Source: Larix sibirica (taxonomy: Eukaryota; Streptophyta; Pinopsida; Pinales; Pinaceae). From it: a DNA stretch of 11,126 nucleotides. The notes under the pieces are model-generated. The model had not been told where the DNA came from, did not search any database, and saw nothing but the letters and a program-made list of their open reading frames with translations. Each line of letters opens with the position of its first letter. Within the stretch, counting starts at the first letter, position 1. The position numbers and the translations under genes were made by a program. Location of the stretch: positions 29,437 to 40,562 of the forward strand of contig NWUY0300031324.1 in the NCBI GenBank assembly GCA_004151065.3, read 5' to 3'. Below are positions 7,958 to 11,126 of this stretch, piece after piece.

Positions 7958-8696
7958 TTGATGCAAAAATATGGATTTTTAAAGCTAAAATTCTTGTTTT
8001 GAAGTCATAACACCTATCAAATCAGTAACTATGTTTGTTGTGCATGATGATGAGTCAAATACATACAATTTTTAAGGGAATAACAATGATTTGTGCAATT
8101 TTATATGATGTCATCCTTGCCCTTAGATTTCCTTCATGTGCCCACTTTGATTAATTATAGAACCCTAGTTTAGAGATTATATCACACAATCCAAACTATC
8201 TAAATTTAGATAACACAATGTTATAAATAATAAAACATTGCAATTTATTTGCGCCCTACTAATTTTCCTTTGTTAAGTATAGGTGAGTACAAAATAGATA
8301 GATTTCAATGTAATTTTAGATCTTTTTATTCTTAATAAAATCACACATTGATCAGTGATCACAATTCTTATCTCCTTTTTATCAAATGATATAATTTAGT
8401 TTGTTTTGTATTTTTTTCAATGATATCCAATTTTTAAATGATTGAAATAATGTGTTTTCTATCTCATCTCTAAATTTTCTAGTAACAATGCACTTAATAT
8501 AGATTTGTTACTTCTTTGGCTAATGAAGTTAACATAGAATCTCTATTACTTTGTACATTTTCCATTGTTTTTGCATATGGTTGTCCTTTGGCACAGCCAT
8601 AGCTCTCATAAGAAGATTTGTTGATTACAACTGAAACAACCTATAAAGGTGGGTGACACAACTTTAGAAAATTCATGATGAGTACCAACACCATGA

Positions 8697-10172
8697 AGTG
8701 GGATTGGTAGTGCAATTCAACCATTTGATCCAACTAGGATATTGCCAATGTGTAATGATCTTGGTATACCACTAAAGCTAAAATGGGTTCCAAATGAGGT
8801 TATGATTATAGTTTCTTTGTTCATGAGATTTCACTTCTAACGTTGTCACTTTATGGAGAACTATTGTTGCCAAAGACAAATGTTGTAGTTAAAAGAGGTT
8901 TGAAAGATTTTTCCAAAAAACTTGTCGATAGAAAAGCATTCACAAACAAGATTTAAGATTGGTTTTCAAGAAATCAAGACACATTTATAGATGGAGAGTT
9001 TATTTTTCATAGAAAATTTATCTTTGAGTCTCTTTCCAGATTAAGGATCTTTGTGAGTTTGATTATGCTCTAGAGGGAATTTGTTCCAACAACTTCTTCG
9101 CATGCCTTGTGGACCAGATGCATCCACTTCAAGTGCAAAGGAAGCAAATGAATATATTGCATTAGAATACTTTTTGCATGGTGGAGCACAATGTTTATGG
9201 GAAGCATTTTGGAGTAAGGAGGGACCAACACCATTTTATATAAGTTGACCATATGGTGTGGGATTGAATTTTCATACCATGGAGAAGGTAGTTGCAAGGG
9301 GAAAATTTGGAGGCCTTCATGGAGCAACGTTGGTATTAAAAATAGTGAGAATTCCCATGGGGAGTGGGATCATGTTCGAGAGCTTGCTTTACCGAGGGTT
9401 TATGTTGGTGGTCTATGTCAAGAAACCGAGGAAATTCCTTCTTTTGCACACATTGGTCAAGCTTTATTCTATGGAATTTATATGTTGTTTTCAATAATCT
9501 TAAGGAAGTCGAATATGGTAAAGTATGGAAACTATGCATGTGTGCTAGTTGTTGATTATCAGTTTGGTGGTGTGGTAAGGTTTAAAAGAGATGCGAATAA
9601 TTTGGATATAAATGTAAATAGGGTATGTGATTGTGCAATAGAGTGGATACACCAACTTGCAGAAGTTAGTGTCTCCTCTTTTGATCAAATATGGAACAAG
9701 CTACCTTTTACTGTATCGTGCAATGAAAAGGGTTGCCAAAAAGGTCAATTGTTGAGCTTGATGCAGATCATGGTGCTCATTTGAAAAAACAAAGAATTGA
9801 ACGCCGACCTCTTGAATTTCAATAGAATGGTAATGATTCTTTCCGTCACCATCAAAGCAGTTGTTCTCATAGGGTAATTGTCAAAATTTAGGATGAATCG
9901 GAATTTGTTATAAGGAAAGAAATGGAGGGTATGAAGCTTGAACTAGGAACTGTACTATGGTTGCAAGATTCACATTGGAAAAGAGGTTTCTATGGTTGCA
10001 ATATTCACATTGGACAAGAGGTTTTCATATACATGAGGTTCTAGGAGATGAACGATGTTCCTTGTATAGTTCAACTTCCTTGGAAGAACCGAGAAAGCTT
10101 CTGGCTATTTATGGAAGTTGCCATCCTTCCAAGTTTGAGCCTGCATGTGAAGATATGAGTATGTGGTATTAA
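8697..10172 (+). pseudogene. Broken protein-coding gene of about 480 codons, family not recognised
   Basis: Protein-like segments follow one another across frames. These are QPFDPTRILPMCNDLGIPLK (from about 8715); LTLSLYGELLLPK, then KRGLKDFSKKLVDRKAFTNK (8838-8953, stop at 8954); DYALEGICSNNFF (near 9061-9099); KEANEYIALEYFLHGG, then WEAFWSKEGPTPFYIS*PYG (9140-9256); and an open frame at about 9262-9783. The last contains NSHGEWDHVRELALPRVYVG, EEIPSFAHIGQALFYG, VDYQFGGVVRFKRD and DQIWNKLPFTVSC. Frame 1 continues from 9754, and a final segment (about 10020-10172) has ERCSLYSSTSLEEPRKLLAI and HPSKFEPACEDMSMWY, then TAA. The composition is that of a soluble globular protein rich in Trp, Cys and His, with no membrane segment or signal peptide seen. 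The true start is not found: frame 0 upstream has several TGA and TAA stops. I know no family match. It could be a decayed host gene or an old integrated foreign gene. Confidence 0.65.
9955..10024 (+). repeat. 35-bp tandem duplication inside the broken gene
   Basis: Block 9955-9989 begins CTATGGTTGCAAGATTCACA and block 9990-10024 begins CTATGGTTGCAATATTCACA. The two 35-bp blocks differ at two positions. Because 35 is not a multiple of three, the duplication moves the reading frame. The segment before it (ELGTVLWLQDSHWKRGF) and the one after (HIHEVLGDERCS) fall into register when one block is ignored. It is therefore probably a lesion that occurred after the gene existed. Confidence 0.9.
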
Positions 10173-11126
10173 AAATCAATCATTACAGGTATCTTTTGAA
10201 AGCTTTGAAAACCTAATTTGAAATAAATTTACGCATTTCATTGTTTGTATTCATCTCCTTGTTTATAGTCCTAGATAGTGTGTAGAGAAACCAACAGACA
10301 ACACATGATCTAGTCGATGGATGATGTAGCGGACTAAGCTGGTTGCTGGGTTGCCAAAAGTGATAATATTATTATAATTGGACATCTAAAAGTGGAACCC
10401 ATAAATGAGGTTTTCTCAATTCCAATACCTGAAGAGAAGAAACAAGAAGGTTAAGGAATAACTCTTATTGCCGAAGAAGAAAAAATAGCATGTGACAATT
10501 GAAACAAAGAGGCCAAGCAAAGGTAAGTAGTCCTTACACTGGAATCCAAACCCCATAAAATAATGACGTTAGAATTTTAAACAATATATTTTTTAGCAAA
10601 GTCACTTAGTAAGCCGAAGATGAATCAACTTCAATAGTTGAGGATGAAGAAACATCTGCATTCTAGGAGAAGTGTTGCATTTAATCATTCTTCTTGCATC
10701 TCTTCACTCTCAATAAATCCTTCTGCTTGCATCTCTTGCTACAAACCAACGTTAGAGATGAAGAAGAGGAGTTCTTATGATGGACGCCATAGTGTTGAAA
10801 TATGGCGGTGCAATGATAGAAGTTAATACATGTGGCCAACATGCCAACAACCACAATAAGACCCATGGTGACCACATGTAACTTGTAGATGTGTAACTTG
10901 AAGAAGAAGTATTATGGTGATTTCCAAGATCAACGACATTTATGAATCAAGGCAATGATATCCAAAAATTTACTATTGGAGAGGTGATGTTTGTTGGAAA
11001 TATTGAGAGGGGGGTGAAAAAGTATGGAGCACTTTTTACCATTTCAAACATTAATTATATCATGTAACATTAACCATTAGCGAGACCATTCAAAACCATA
11101 CACAATGCACCAAATATTTTACGTGG
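10173..11126 (+). other. Weak coding-like segments with two candidate short introns
   Basis: Candidate introns have plant-like ends. The first is 10189-10268 (ACAG|GTATCT ... CTTGTTTATAG, 80 nt). The second is 10523-10596 (CAAAG|GTAAGTAG ... TATATTTTTTAG, 74 nt). Between them a frame reads NIIIIGHLKVEPINEVFSIP and then a Glu/Lys-rich stretch with stops. After the second intron come AEDESTSIVEDEETSAF and, near 10939-11060, KFTIGEVMFVGNIERGVKKY. These could be 3' exons of the broken gene upstream or of another decayed gene. All are interrupted and none is recognised. Confidence 0.22.

Larger units (their letters stand above)
7001..8600. other. AT-rich intergenic DNA without a supported gene
   Basis: The stretch is dominated by A and T runs, densest at 7320-7460. 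A plus frame of 106 codons at 7039-7359 has its later half rich in Phe, Ile and Asn, as expected of AT-rich chance frames, and I do not call it. Degenerate repeats occupy 7502-7957. From 7960 to 8600 I see no gene, repeat or structured RNA. Confidence 0.5.

Noticed and set aside
9070-9327. Minus-strand frame of 85 codons, rich in His and Leu
   Set aside because: It is antisense to plus-strand segments that fit the broken gene better on composition and continuity.

Overview
The window looks like nuclear DNA of a seed plant with a large, repeat-rich genome. A gymnosperm is possible, but that is only a guess. There is no bacterial gene organisation: coding traces are few, broken by stops and frameshifts, and separated by long AT-rich stretches. 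The clearest element is the decayed 5' half of a Ty3/gypsy-type LTR retrotransposon on the minus strand.

Layout. (1) Positions 1-166 may hold the very start of a minus-strand gene running off the left edge: a 17-codon reading frame beginning at 51, with a candidate intron in its 5' leader (163-73). (2) Positions 403-885 are an array of about eight G+C-rich palindromic units spaced by AT-rich sequence, roughly one per 66 bp, upstream of that putative gene. (3) Positions about 960-6263 (minus) are the retroelement, read right to left: a proposed 590-bp LTR (6263-5674) with 7-bp terminal inverted repeats and a central TATA box, a degenerate tRNA-Arg-like primer binding site (5669-5650), an unusually long leader (5649-3863), and a gag pseudogene (3862-1057) ending where the protease should start. 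No reverse transcriptase, RNase H, integrase or second LTR is visible. (4) Positions 6264-6700 flank the LTR and carry dyad repeats (9-base arm, 14-base spacer, 9-base arm) that also occur in the leader at 5423-5496. (5) Positions 7000-8600 are very AT-rich, with degenerate repeats at 7502-7957. (6) Positions 8697-10172 (plus) carry a broken protein-coding gene of about 480 codons that I do not recognise. One of its frame changes is fully explained by a 35-bp tandem duplication (9955-10024). (7) Positions 10173-11126 hold weak coding-like segments and two candidate short introns, possibly the 3' part of the same gene.

Nothing in the window looks like a working multi-gene system. The most original signals are the palindrome array, the constant-spacer dyads shared by leader and flank, and the unrecognised broken gene.
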